Source of the DNA: Woeseiaceae bacterium
GTDB lineage: Bacteria; Pseudomonadota; Gammaproteobacteria; Steroidobacterales; Woeseiaceae
Assembly (NCBI GenBank): GCA_021773035.1
Contig: JAJFKU010000017.1
Location: 62,001-126,000, forward strand
Reading direction: 5' to 3'
Length of the DNA: 64,000 bases
The notes under the pieces were generated by a model. That model saw only the letters and a list, made by a program, of their open reading frames with translations. It was not told the origin of the DNA and searched no databases. Position numbers and translations under genes: made by a program. This document shows positions 55,863 through 64,000 of this stretch, one piece after another. The first letter of the stretch is position 1, and every line of letters starts with the position of its first letter.

Positions 55863-56617
55863 TATTTAACATCCTTCCATATTTGTTTCTTGAGCATGTT
55901 GGCGATGATGTAGAAAAACAGCAGGAATATCAGCACCCATACACCCAGCTTACGACGGTCGGAACGCACTGGCTCCGCTATGTAAGCAAGAAAATTAACC
56001 GTATCACGAACGAATGCTTCGTAATCTTCGGAGTCCATTTTTCCGGCAGTGAGTTGTTCGAAACCTTCGAACGACGTTGTTACCGATCCATCGTCGTTTT
56101 CGTGATGCTCAAAGCTCGCCGCCTGGTAGCCCTGCAGCTCCCACAACACGTGCGGCATGCTGGTACCCGATAGTGCCAGGTTGTCCACGCCGGTCGGGCT
56201 GTCCTTCGAAACATAGAACGTCGTCAGGAAAGTGAAAATGTAGTCGGCACCTTTGGCTCTCGCCATCAGCGACAGATCCGGCGGTGCACTGCCGAACCAG
56301 CGAGCAGCATCTTCGGCCGGCATCGACGTCTGGATGGTCTCAAACGTCTTTTCGGCGTTAAACATCAGGTTATCAACCAGCATTTCATCGGGCAGGTCGA
56401 GATCGTTGCCAATAGTCTTATAGCGAACGTATTGCGCCGAATGGCAGCCGGAACAGTAGTTCATGAAGTTCGCGGCGCCGCGCTGCAATGAGTTAACGTT
56501 GTCACGGTCGATATCGGCCGAGCGGTGATCGGTGCCACCGCCAGCCGCAAAGCCAGGCGACGTCGTGAAACACGCAATCAGCATCAAGAGGCCTGCAAAG
56601 CCTTTCACTTTAGTCAT
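55862..56617 (-). CDS. petC: Cytochrome c1 of the bc1 complex
   Basis: The 251-residue protein has a signal sequence (GFAGLLMLIACFTTSPGFA), the heme site CSGCHSAQYVRYKTIG, the axial Met region (GTSMPHVLWELQG), and a C-terminal membrane anchor (LGVWVLIFLLFFYIIANMLKK). It passes electrons from the Rieske protein to a soluble cytochrome in the periplasm. It overlaps petB by 8 bases. Confidence 0.96.
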   Translation of the reverse strand: MTKVKGFAGLLMLIACFTTSPGFAAGGGTDHRSADIDRDNVNSLQRGAANFMNYCSGCHSAQYVRYKTIGNDLDLPDEMLVDNLMFNAEKTFETIQTSMPAEDAARWFGSAPPDLSLMARAKGADYIFTFLTTFYVSKDSPTGVDNLALSGTSMPHVLWELQGYQAASFEHHENDDGSVTTSFEGFEQLTAGKMDSEDYEAFVRDTVNFLAYIAEPVRSDRRKLGVWVLIFLLFFYIIANMLKKQIWKDVK

Positions 56618-57860
56618 GATAGACCACCCTGTCCGGCACCGGTTTTGTCTTGTCTATGGTCGTGTAATACGGCATCAGTATGAAGAACGCGAAATAGATC
56701 ACTGCGAACACTCTGGCAGCGAGCACATACGTCGGTGTAGCCTCCTGCAAACCGAGCCACCCCAATGCAACGAATGTAATCACGAAACCCGTAAGCGCCG
56801 ATTTGTATATCCAACCCCGGTAGCGAATCGATTTCACTCTTGCCCTGTCGAGCCACGGCAGGAACAGTGGCAGTAGAACGGACAGCCCAAACAGGATGAA
56901 ACCCCACAGCTTGTCCGGAACCGCCCGAAGAATCGCGTAGTACGGTGTGAAATACCAGACTGGCGCGATATGTTCAGGCGTCGCCGTCAGATTTGCCGGC
57001 TCGAAATTTGCGTGCTCGAGGAACAGGCCGCCCATTTCCGGGGCGAAAAACACCACCGCACAAAAGATCATCAGGAAAACGATGATGGCTACCAGATCCT
57101 TGCTCGTGTGATACGGGTGAAACGCCACACCATCGAGAGGAACGCCATTAGCGCCCTTCTGCTCTTTGATCTCGATGCCGTCCGGATTGTTGGAACCAAC
57201 CTCATGCAGCGCCACGATGTGCACAAACACCAGCCCGATCAGAGCCAGCGGCAACGCGATCACATGTAGTGCAAAAAACCGGTTTAGAGTGATGTCCGAA
57301 ATCGAATAGTCGCCGCGAATAATCTCGACCAATGCGTCGCCGACCCATGGGATGGCACCGAACAGGGAGATAATGACCTGCGCACCCCAGTAAGACATTT
57401 GGCCCCAGGGCAGCAGATAGCCGGCGAATGCTTCCGCCATCAGCACGAAAAAGATCAGCATACCGATGATCCAGATCAGCTCACGCGGTTTCTTGTACGA
57501 GCCATAAAGCATCGCGCGGAACATGTGCAGATAGACGACAATAAAGAAAAAGGAAGCACCGGTTGAGTGCATGTAGCGAATCAGCCAGCCCCATTCGACG
57601 TCGCGCATGATGTACTCGACCGAGGCGAAAGCCTCGGCTGCGGACGGCTTGTAGTTCATCGTCAGGAAAATACCGGTCACCAGCTGAAGGACCAGTACCA
57701 CCATGGCCAGTACGCCGAAAACGTACCAGATGTTGAAGTTCTTGGAGGCGTAGTACTCCGTGGCGTGGTAGCGCATCGTCTCCGTGAACGGGAACCGATC
57801 GTCGATCCACTTCATGAACCCGCCCTTGGGCTTGCCAACTTCCGCTTCGATTCTCGCCAT
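56610..57860 (-). CDS. petB: Cytochrome b of the bc1 complex
   Basis: The 416-residue protein is a full-length cytochrome b with eight membrane helices and the heme-ligand histidines in MHSTGASFFFIVVYLHMFRA and FFALHVIALPLALIGLVFVH. The Qo-site motif reads PVWY rather than PEWY, which I recall as usual in beta- and gammaproteobacteria. It oxidises quinol at the outer face and reduces quinone at the inner face. It overlaps petA by one base. Confidence 0.97.
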   Translation of the reverse strand: MARIEAEVGKPKGGFMKWIDDRFPFTETMRYHATEYYASKNFNIWYVFGVLAMVVLVLQLVTGIFLTMNYKPSAAEAFASVEYIMRDVEWGWLIRYMHSTGASFFFIVVYLHMFRAMLYGSYKKPRELIWIIGMLIFFVLMAEAFAGYLLPWGQMSYWGAQVIISLFGAIPWVGDALVEIIRGDYSISDITLNRFFALHVIALPLALIGLVFVHIVALHEVGSNNPDGIEIKEQKGANGVPLDGVAFHPYHTSKDLVAIIVFLMIFCAVVFFAPEMGGLFLEHANFEPANLTATPEHIAPVWYFTPYYAILRAVPDKLWGFILFGLSVLLPLFLPWLDRARVKSIRYRGWIYKSALTGFVITFVALGWLGLQEATPTYVLAARVFAVIYFAFFILMPYYTTIDKTKPVPDRVVYHD

Positions 57861-58447
57861 TATGCTGCCCCCGTATCCTGACCGATCAGAATCAGGTCAT
57901 CCCTGACGAAACGGTGCGGTGGAACCCTTAGGTTAGTCGGCGCCGGGACGCCCTTATAGACGCGTCCCGCCAGATCGAACTTGGAGCCGTGGCAGGGGCA
58001 GAAAAACCCGCCGTCCCAGTCTTCCGCCGGCCGCACGTCGAAGTCCATCAACGGAGCGCAACCCAGATGGGTACAGGAACCTTCGACGACCAGGTACTCC
58101 GGCCGCACCGAGCGCGTCGCATTCGCCGCATACTCCGGCTGCTGCTCGATGACTTCCGAGTTCGGATCACGCAGGTCGCCACTGTGCTCCGCAAGGCGCG
58201 ACATCATATCCTCGCTGCGCCGCAAGACGTAAACGAGCTTGCCGCGCCACAGAACCTTCACCATTTCACCCGGCTGCAGCGACCCTATTGGCACTTCAAC
58301 CGGCGCGCCCAGGGCTTGCGCCCTGGCACTCGGCTTCAAGGACGAAATGAACGGAATAGCAGCAAGGCCGGCACCGGCGATACCGGTAACAGCGGTTGCT
58401 ACAGTAAGAAAATGACGCCTATTGCGATCAAGGTCGTCTTCGGTCAT
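57860..58447 (-). CDS. petA: Rieske iron-sulfur subunit of the bc1 complex
   Basis: The 195-residue protein has a Tat-like N-terminus ([21 protein letters not shown]) that also anchors it, and the two Rieske boxes CTHLGC and CPCHGS near residues 125 and 147. It accepts electrons from quinol and passes them to cytochrome c1. It is the first gene of petABC-sspA(B). Confidence 0.97.
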   Translation of the reverse strand: MTEDDLDRNRRHFLTVATAVTGIAGAGLAAIPFISSLKPSARAQALGAPVEVPIGSLQPGEMVKVLWRGKLVYVLRRSEDMMSRLAEHSGDLRDPNSEVIEQQPEYAANATRSVRPEYLVVEGSCTHLGCAPLMDFDVRPAEDWDGGFFCPCHGSKFDLAGRVYKGVPAPTNLRVPPHRFVRDDLILIGQDTGAA

Positions 58448-58483
58448 CAGGCACTCCCATGCGCCGCTCTTTTGGCGGCCTCT

Positions 58484-58512
58484 TTTACAGCGCGTTGTTG
58501 CTTAAATATGAT
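58484..58512 (+). promoter_or_regulatory. Sigma70-type promoter for the degS-like gene
   Basis: TTTACA (58484-58489) and TATGAT (58507-58512) are 17 bases apart, giving a start near 58519 and a leader of about 136 bases before the GTG start of the protease gene. No other good plus-strand promoter was seen in this gap. Confidence 0.6.
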
Positions 58513-58586
58513 ACTGGTAGATTTGCAGCAGACTCGGTTTGCCGTCAGGATGACTTTGCCCCGGGGCTCGATGCGAAACACGGCGC

Positions 58587-58592
58587 ATTATA
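58587..58592 (-). promoter_or_regulatory. -10 hexamer of a likely petA promoter
   Basis: A perfect TATAAT on the minus strand lies about 140 bases before petA. No convincing -35 is seen 16-18 bases upstream, so an activator may be needed or the site may be chance. Confidence 0.4.
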
Positions 58593-58654
58593 CACGGGGC
58601 TTATAGAAATTGGCTAGCCGCTAGAGCGGCAGCGGAGGAAACTAAGGACATCGC

Positions 58655-59725
58655 GTGACCGGTTTGAAGTCAGCCCTGATATTCCTGTTGCAGTCGATCG
58701 TCGTTGGTTTGGCGGTCGCGTTCGTCGTGGTGCTCGTCCGTCCTGACCTGATGCCCGTCGTTACCGGGGAAAAACAGCCTGCAAGCTACGCTGACGCTGT
58801 CGACCTGAGTTCCGCATCGGTGGCCAATATTTATACAAAACGCCTCGTTCAGGACGCTGCGTCAGATACGTCGCGGCCCCGTTTTCGGGTCGAAACGAGC
58901 TTTGCCTCCGCTGTCATCATCGATCCGGAGGGCTACCTCGTCACCAATTACCACGTCGTTGCGACGGCTGCGGAGATTCGCGTACAGCTCAGCGACGGCC
59001 GCATCACAGAACCCGTGACGGTGGGTGTGGACGCCGAAACGGACCTGGCCCTGCTGAAAGTCGACCTGGGCGTATTGCCCGCGATCAGCATCGGTCGCTC
59101 AGACCGCCTGAGAATCGGCGATGTCGTTCTCGCCATTGGCAATCCCTACGGTTTGACCACTTCGGTCACCCAGGGCATCGTCAGCGCCACCGGCCGCGGC
59201 CTGCTGAACCTGGTGACCTTCGAGAACTTCATACAGACTGACGCAGCGATTAACGCCGGAAACTCCGGGGGCGCACTGATCAACAGCCGCGGCGATCTCG
59301 TCGGCATCAATACCGCGGTGCTGGCACAAGACCCGGGGACAGAGGGCATCGGTTTTGCGATTCCGGTCGACCTCGTCCGCGGCGTGGTCGAACAGATCAA
59401 GCAAAACGGCCGCGTCATCCGCGGCTATATGGGCTTACTGCCCGATGACCTGACCAATTCCGAGCGCGTTTCCCTGGGCGTCGAAAGCGGCAACGGCATC
59501 CTGCTCACCGACGTCTATGAAGGCGGGCCGGCCGCGACAGCCGATCTGCGTATTGGCGATGTCATTCTGGAAATGAACGGCGAACCGGTGTATTCGCAGC
59601 GTCAGGCACTACTGATCTCTGCGGGCACCAGCCCCGGCGATACGGTGGATGTCGTCGGCTTACGAAACGGTGAGCGATTCACTACGACGGTTACTGCCGT
59701 CGAGCGGCCGGATGATCCTCGTTAG
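58655..59725 (+). CDS. degS: DegS/AlgW-type periplasmic serine protease
   Basis: The 356-residue protein has an N-terminal membrane anchor (about residues 6-28), a trypsin-like domain with the catalytic triad (His in TNYHVV, Asp in DAETDLALLKVD, Ser in GNSGGAL), and one PDZ domain (about 255-350). One PDZ and an uncleaved anchor point to DegS/AlgW rather than DegP. Such proteases sense misfolded outer membrane proteins and cut anti-sigma factor RseA/MucA. The start is GTG with AAGGA upstream. Linkage to murA matches Pseudomonas algW, from memory. Confidence 0.92.
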   Translation: MTGLKSALIFLLQSIVVGLAVAFVVVLVRPDLMPVVTGEKQPASYADAVDLSSASVANIYTKRLVQDAASDTSRPRFRVETSFASAVIIDPEGYLVTNYHVVATAAEIRVQLSDGRITEPVTVGVDAETDLALLKVDLGVLPAISIGRSDRLRIGDVVLAIGNPYGLTTSVTQGIVSATGRGLLNLVTFENFIQTDAAINAGNSGGALINSRGDLVGINTAVLAQDPGTEGIGFAIPVDLVRGVVEQIKQNGRVIRGYMGLLPDDLTNSERVSLGVESGNGILLTDVYEGGPAATADLRIGDVILEMNGEPVYSQRQALLISAGTSPGDTVDVVGLRNGERFTTTVTAVERPDDPR

Positions 59726-59729
59726 CCCT

Positions 59730-61591
<1,862 letters not shown>

Positions 61592-61778
61592 ATAATGAAA
61601 TCGTCTTGTTGATCAATAGCGAGTAAACGCAGGAAATGTCCGGCGGCGCGCAGTGTAACTGCAAAACACACGGCTTCCCAATGCTCTGCAATGATTGTGT
61701 ATTATAGCCGCCCCGCAGCAGCCGGCGCGGCCAGAAGAACACCAAGCGCTGGCCGCGATGCGATAAACAAGAAGAACT

Positions 61779-62759
61779 ATGTTTGGCGAAAGTTTTTACT
61801 CCCACATCGGCTCCACGGTCGCTGGATTTATTCTCCTGATCTGGGGTGCCGATCGTTTTGTGCACGGCGCTTCAGCCACCGCAAGAAACCTCGGCCTGGC
61901 ACCTCTGCTGATCGGGCTCACTATCGTCGCATTTGCAACCTCGGCGCCTGAAATCCTGGTCTCCATCGTGGCCGCCGCACGTGGCGAGCCTGGACTCGCG
62001 TTTGGCAATGCCATCGGCTCCAATATCGTCAATATCGGCCTGGTCCTCGGTCTGACGGCCATCGTCAGGGCCATTCCGCTACAGTCCGCGACGCTGCGCA
62101 GCGAAATGCCCGCACTGCTGGCGGTTTCTCTGCTCACGGTCTCGCTGTTTCTGGACACCTTCTTAAGTCGTGTGGACGGCCTGGTGTTGCTGACAGGATT
62201 GGCCATCGTCATGATCTGGTTCGTTCGACTGGGTATCCGCTCGGCCGCAAACGACCCCATCAAGATGGACTTCGAGGCGGAAATTCCGAAGGATGTCACC
62301 ACGAAGGCGGCTCTGATCTGGCTGGCCGTCGGCCTGGGCGCACTGTTGATTGGCGCCGAATGGCTGGTCAGCGGCTCGATCGGCATTGCCACCAGGCTCG
62401 GCGTCAGCGAAGTTGTCATCGGAATTACTATCGTTGCGTTTGGCACCAGCCTGCCGGAGCTCGCGGTTTCCCTGGTCAGCGCGTTGCGGCGCGAGTACGG
62501 GCTGGCGATCGGCAATATCGTCGGCTCGAACATCTTCAATCTGCTGGCGGTTATCGGCGTGGCGGCGGTGATTCACCCGGCAGCGCTGGCCCCCAGCGTG
62601 CTGTCATTGCACATTTTCGTCATGGTGGCATTCACGCTGGTTCTGTTTGCGATGACCTACGATTATGACGGCAAGGCAGCACTCTCCCGAATAGAGGGGA
62701 TCGCGTTGCTGCTGGCCTACTTCGCATACCAGTCCTATGTCATAGCTCAAAACATATAG
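61779..62759 (+). CDS. Calcium/sodium antiporter of the CaCA family (YrbG-like)
   Basis: The 326-residue membrane protein has ten segments and two inverted alpha repeats, LTIVAFATSAPEILVSIVAA with NAIGSNIVNIGLVLG and ITIVAFGTSLPELAVSLVSA with NIVGSNIFNLLAVIG. These repeats form the cation sites of NCX-type exchangers. E. coli YrbG lies beside kdsD and kdsC as here. A 187-base gap before it holds no gene that I can support. Confidence 0.95.
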   Translation: MFGESFYSHIGSTVAGFILLIWGADRFVHGASATARNLGLAPLLIGLTIVAFATSAPEILVSIVAAARGEPGLAFGNAIGSNIVNIGLVLGLTAIVRAIPLQSATLRSEMPALLAVSLLTVSLFLDTFLSRVDGLVLLTGLAIVMIWFVRLGIRSAANDPIKMDFEAEIPKDVTTKAALIWLAVGLGALLIGAEWLVSGSIGIATRLGVSEVVIGITIVAFGTSLPELAVSLVSALRREYGLAIGNIVGSNIFNLLAVIGVAAVIHPAALAPSVLSLHIFVMVAFTLVLFAMTYDYDGKAALSRIEGIALLLAYFAYQSYVIAQNI

Positions 62760-62792
62760 AATAGACTCAGGATTGACCGCTGAGAGCCTCCG

Positions 62793-63776
62793 TTGCCTGA
62801 CAAGCTGACAAACGACGAAATACTCGCATTGGCGAGCGATGTTCTTGCCATCGAAGCACGCGCTGTCGATGCTTTGCGCGGCCGGCTGAACGGTGATTTC
62901 ATCGCCGCCTGTGAGCTGTGCCTGCAGACACCGGGCCGTGTTGTGGTAACCGGCATGGGCAAATCCGGCCATGTCAGTAATAAAATCGCCGCGACGCTGG
63001 CCTCAACAGGCACGCCCGCGTTCTTCATGCACCCCGCCGAAGCAAGCCACGGGGACCTCGGCATGATCACAAGCCAGGACTTGCTGCTCGCCATTTCCTA
63101 TTCCGGTGAGACAAACGAAGTCGTCACCATATTGCCGGTGGTGAAACGCATGGGCGCAAAACTGCTCTCGATCACGGGCAATCCCAGATCGACGATGGCG
63201 GAGGCGGCAGATGTCCACCTTGATATCAGCATTGCCGAAGAAGCATGCCCACTCAATCTTGCGCCAACTGCGAGCACGACAGCTACGCTCGCGATGGGCG
63301 ACGCACTGGCCGTCGCGCTGCTCAAGAGCCGCGGCTTTACCGCCGAGGACTTCGCGCGGTCCCACCCCAGCGGAAGCCTGGGCAAACGGCTGTTGCTGCG
63401 CGTCTCCGACGTCATGCGCAGCGGTGACCGGGTTCCGGCTGTCAGCGCCGGCGTAAGTCTGCGCGACGGCCTCATGGAGATGACCGACAAAGGTCTCGGC
63501 ATGACCGCCATCGTTGACGATGCAAAAATCATCAGAGGCATATTTACCGATGGCGACCTGCGACGCACGCTGGACAGCGGCGCCGATATTCATACGACGA
63601 AGATCCGCGATGTCATGCACAGCAATTGCAAGACGACGTCCCCCGACGTGCTGGCCGCGGAAGCACTGCGCATCCTGGAGGAAAACAAGATCACGTCGCT
63701 GCTGGTCGCCGATGACGATAACAAACTGATCGGCGCATTGAATATTCACGACCTGTTTCGCGAAGGATTAATGTGA
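62793..63776 (+). CDS. kdsD: Arabinose 5-phosphate isomerase KdsD
   Basis: The 327-residue protein has an N-terminal SIS domain (VVVTGMGKSGHVSNKIAATLASTGTPAFFMHPAEA, ISYSGETNEV, HPSGSLGKRL) and two C-terminal CBS motifs (about residues 205-320). It converts ribulose 5-phosphate to arabinose 5-phosphate, the first step to Kdo for lipopolysaccharide. The start is TTG; GAG lies upstream. It overlaps kdsC by 4 bases (GTGA). Confidence 0.96.
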   Translation: MPDKLTNDEILALASDVLAIEARAVDALRGRLNGDFIAACELCLQTPGRVVVTGMGKSGHVSNKIAATLASTGTPAFFMHPAEASHGDLGMITSQDLLLAISYSGETNEVVTILPVVKRMGAKLLSITGNPRSTMAEAADVHLDISIAEEACPLNLAPTASTTATLAMGDALAVALLKSRGFTAEDFARSHPSGSLGKRLLLRVSDVMRSGDRVPAVSAGVSLRDGLMEMTDKGLGMTAIVDDAKIIRGIFTDGDLRRTLDSGADIHTTKIRDVMHSNCKTTSPDVLAAEALRILEENKITSLLVADDDNKLIGALNIHDLFREGLM

Positions 63777-64000
63777 GCGAGCAGGACCTGCGCAATATTC
63801 GGCTGGTTGCCTTCGACGTGGACGGCGTATTCACGGACGGTCGCTTCTACCTTTCCAACGAAGGTATTGAGTCGAAGGCCTTTCATACCCAGGATGGATA
63901 CGGAATCAGGCAATTGCTGAATGCCGGTGTGGCGGTCGCGGTAATCAGTGGCCGCAAATCCTTAGCCGTCGAAAAACGCATGTCCGAACTCGGTGTCGAG
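63773..64000 (+). CDS. kdsC: 3-deoxy-D-manno-octulosonate 8-phosphate phosphatase KdsC (partial)
   Basis: Only the first 76 codons lie in the window. The frame begins with GTG overlapping the kdsD stop and encodes VAFDVDGVFTDGRFYLSNEG, the HAD motif I (DxDGxxTD) of KdsC, then TQDGYGIRQLLNAGV and VISGRKS (motif II). It removes phosphate from Kdo-8-P. The rest is beyond the window edge. Confidence 0.94.
   Translation, partial: MSEQDLRNIRLVAFDVDGVFTDGRFYLSNEGIESKAFHTQDGYGIRQLLNAGVAVAVISGRKSLAVEKRMSELGVE

Noticed and set aside
56930-56960. PVWY in place of PEWY at the Qo site of cytochrome b
   Set aside because: I recall PVWY as the usual form in many beta- and gammaproteobacterial bc1 complexes, so it is lineage-typical and not a defect.

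Overview
The window is chromosomal DNA of a gammaproteobacterium, moderately GC-rich and densely coded. The evidence is conserved gene order typical of that class: pilB-pilC-pilD-coaE with zapD and mutT, a full division and cell wall (dcw) cluster from mraZ to lpxC, petABC-sspAB, rsmI-lpoA-yraN-gmhA, and a degS/algW-murA-bolA-yrbG-kdsD-kdsC block. The electron-transfer genes suggest a respiratory, redox-versatile organism, perhaps from marine or sediment habitats. That lineage guess is inference only. No transposase, tRNA, rRNA or CRISPR array was seen. One RNase P RNA, one riboswitch and three palindromic elements were found.

Layout. 1-5 kb: type IV pilus assembly genes (pilB end, pilC, pilD), coaE and, on the other strand, a membrane GT-C/TPR protein. 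5-12 kb: zapD, mutT, secA, an M23 peptidase gene preceded by a c-di-GMP-I riboswitch, a DUF721 gene and lpxC. 12-29.7 kb: the dcw cluster on the minus strand (mraZ, rsmH, ftsL, ftsI, murE, murF, mraY, murD, ftsW, murG, murC, murB, ddl, ftsQ, ftsA, ftsZ). Nearly all its genes overlap by 1-11 bases. It is preceded by a clear sigma70 promoter with three MraZ boxes.

29.9-40.5 kb is the most distinctive region. A minus-strand mtrC/omcA-mtrA-mtrB operon would build a porin-cytochrome conduit across the outer membrane. Divergent from it lies a plus-strand set: a diheme cytochrome c, an NTF2-like protein, a tetraheme NapC/CymA-like quinol dehydrogenase and a Wolinella-type frdCAB. Together they could link the quinone pool to extracellular electron acceptors or donors and to fumarate.

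40.5-49 kb: a minus-strand operon for menaquinone synthesis (menA), the sodium-pumping NADH:quinone reductase (nqrABCDEF), its flavin transferase (apbE), its maturation factor (nqrM, 57 aa) and a CBS-domain protein. It converges on frdB.

49-64 kb: rnpB, a MarR regulator with two operators and a methyltransferase-like membrane protein; rsmI, lpoA, yraN, gmhA/diaA; sspB, sspA and the bc1 complex (petABC); a DegS/AlgW protease; murA and a BolA protein; a calcium/sodium antiporter; kdsD and the start of kdsC. Three palindromic elements lie here. One is MITE-like and supplies the yraN stop codon. One is a 26-bp-stem hairpin. One is a 366-bp nested palindrome between the degS-like gene and murA.
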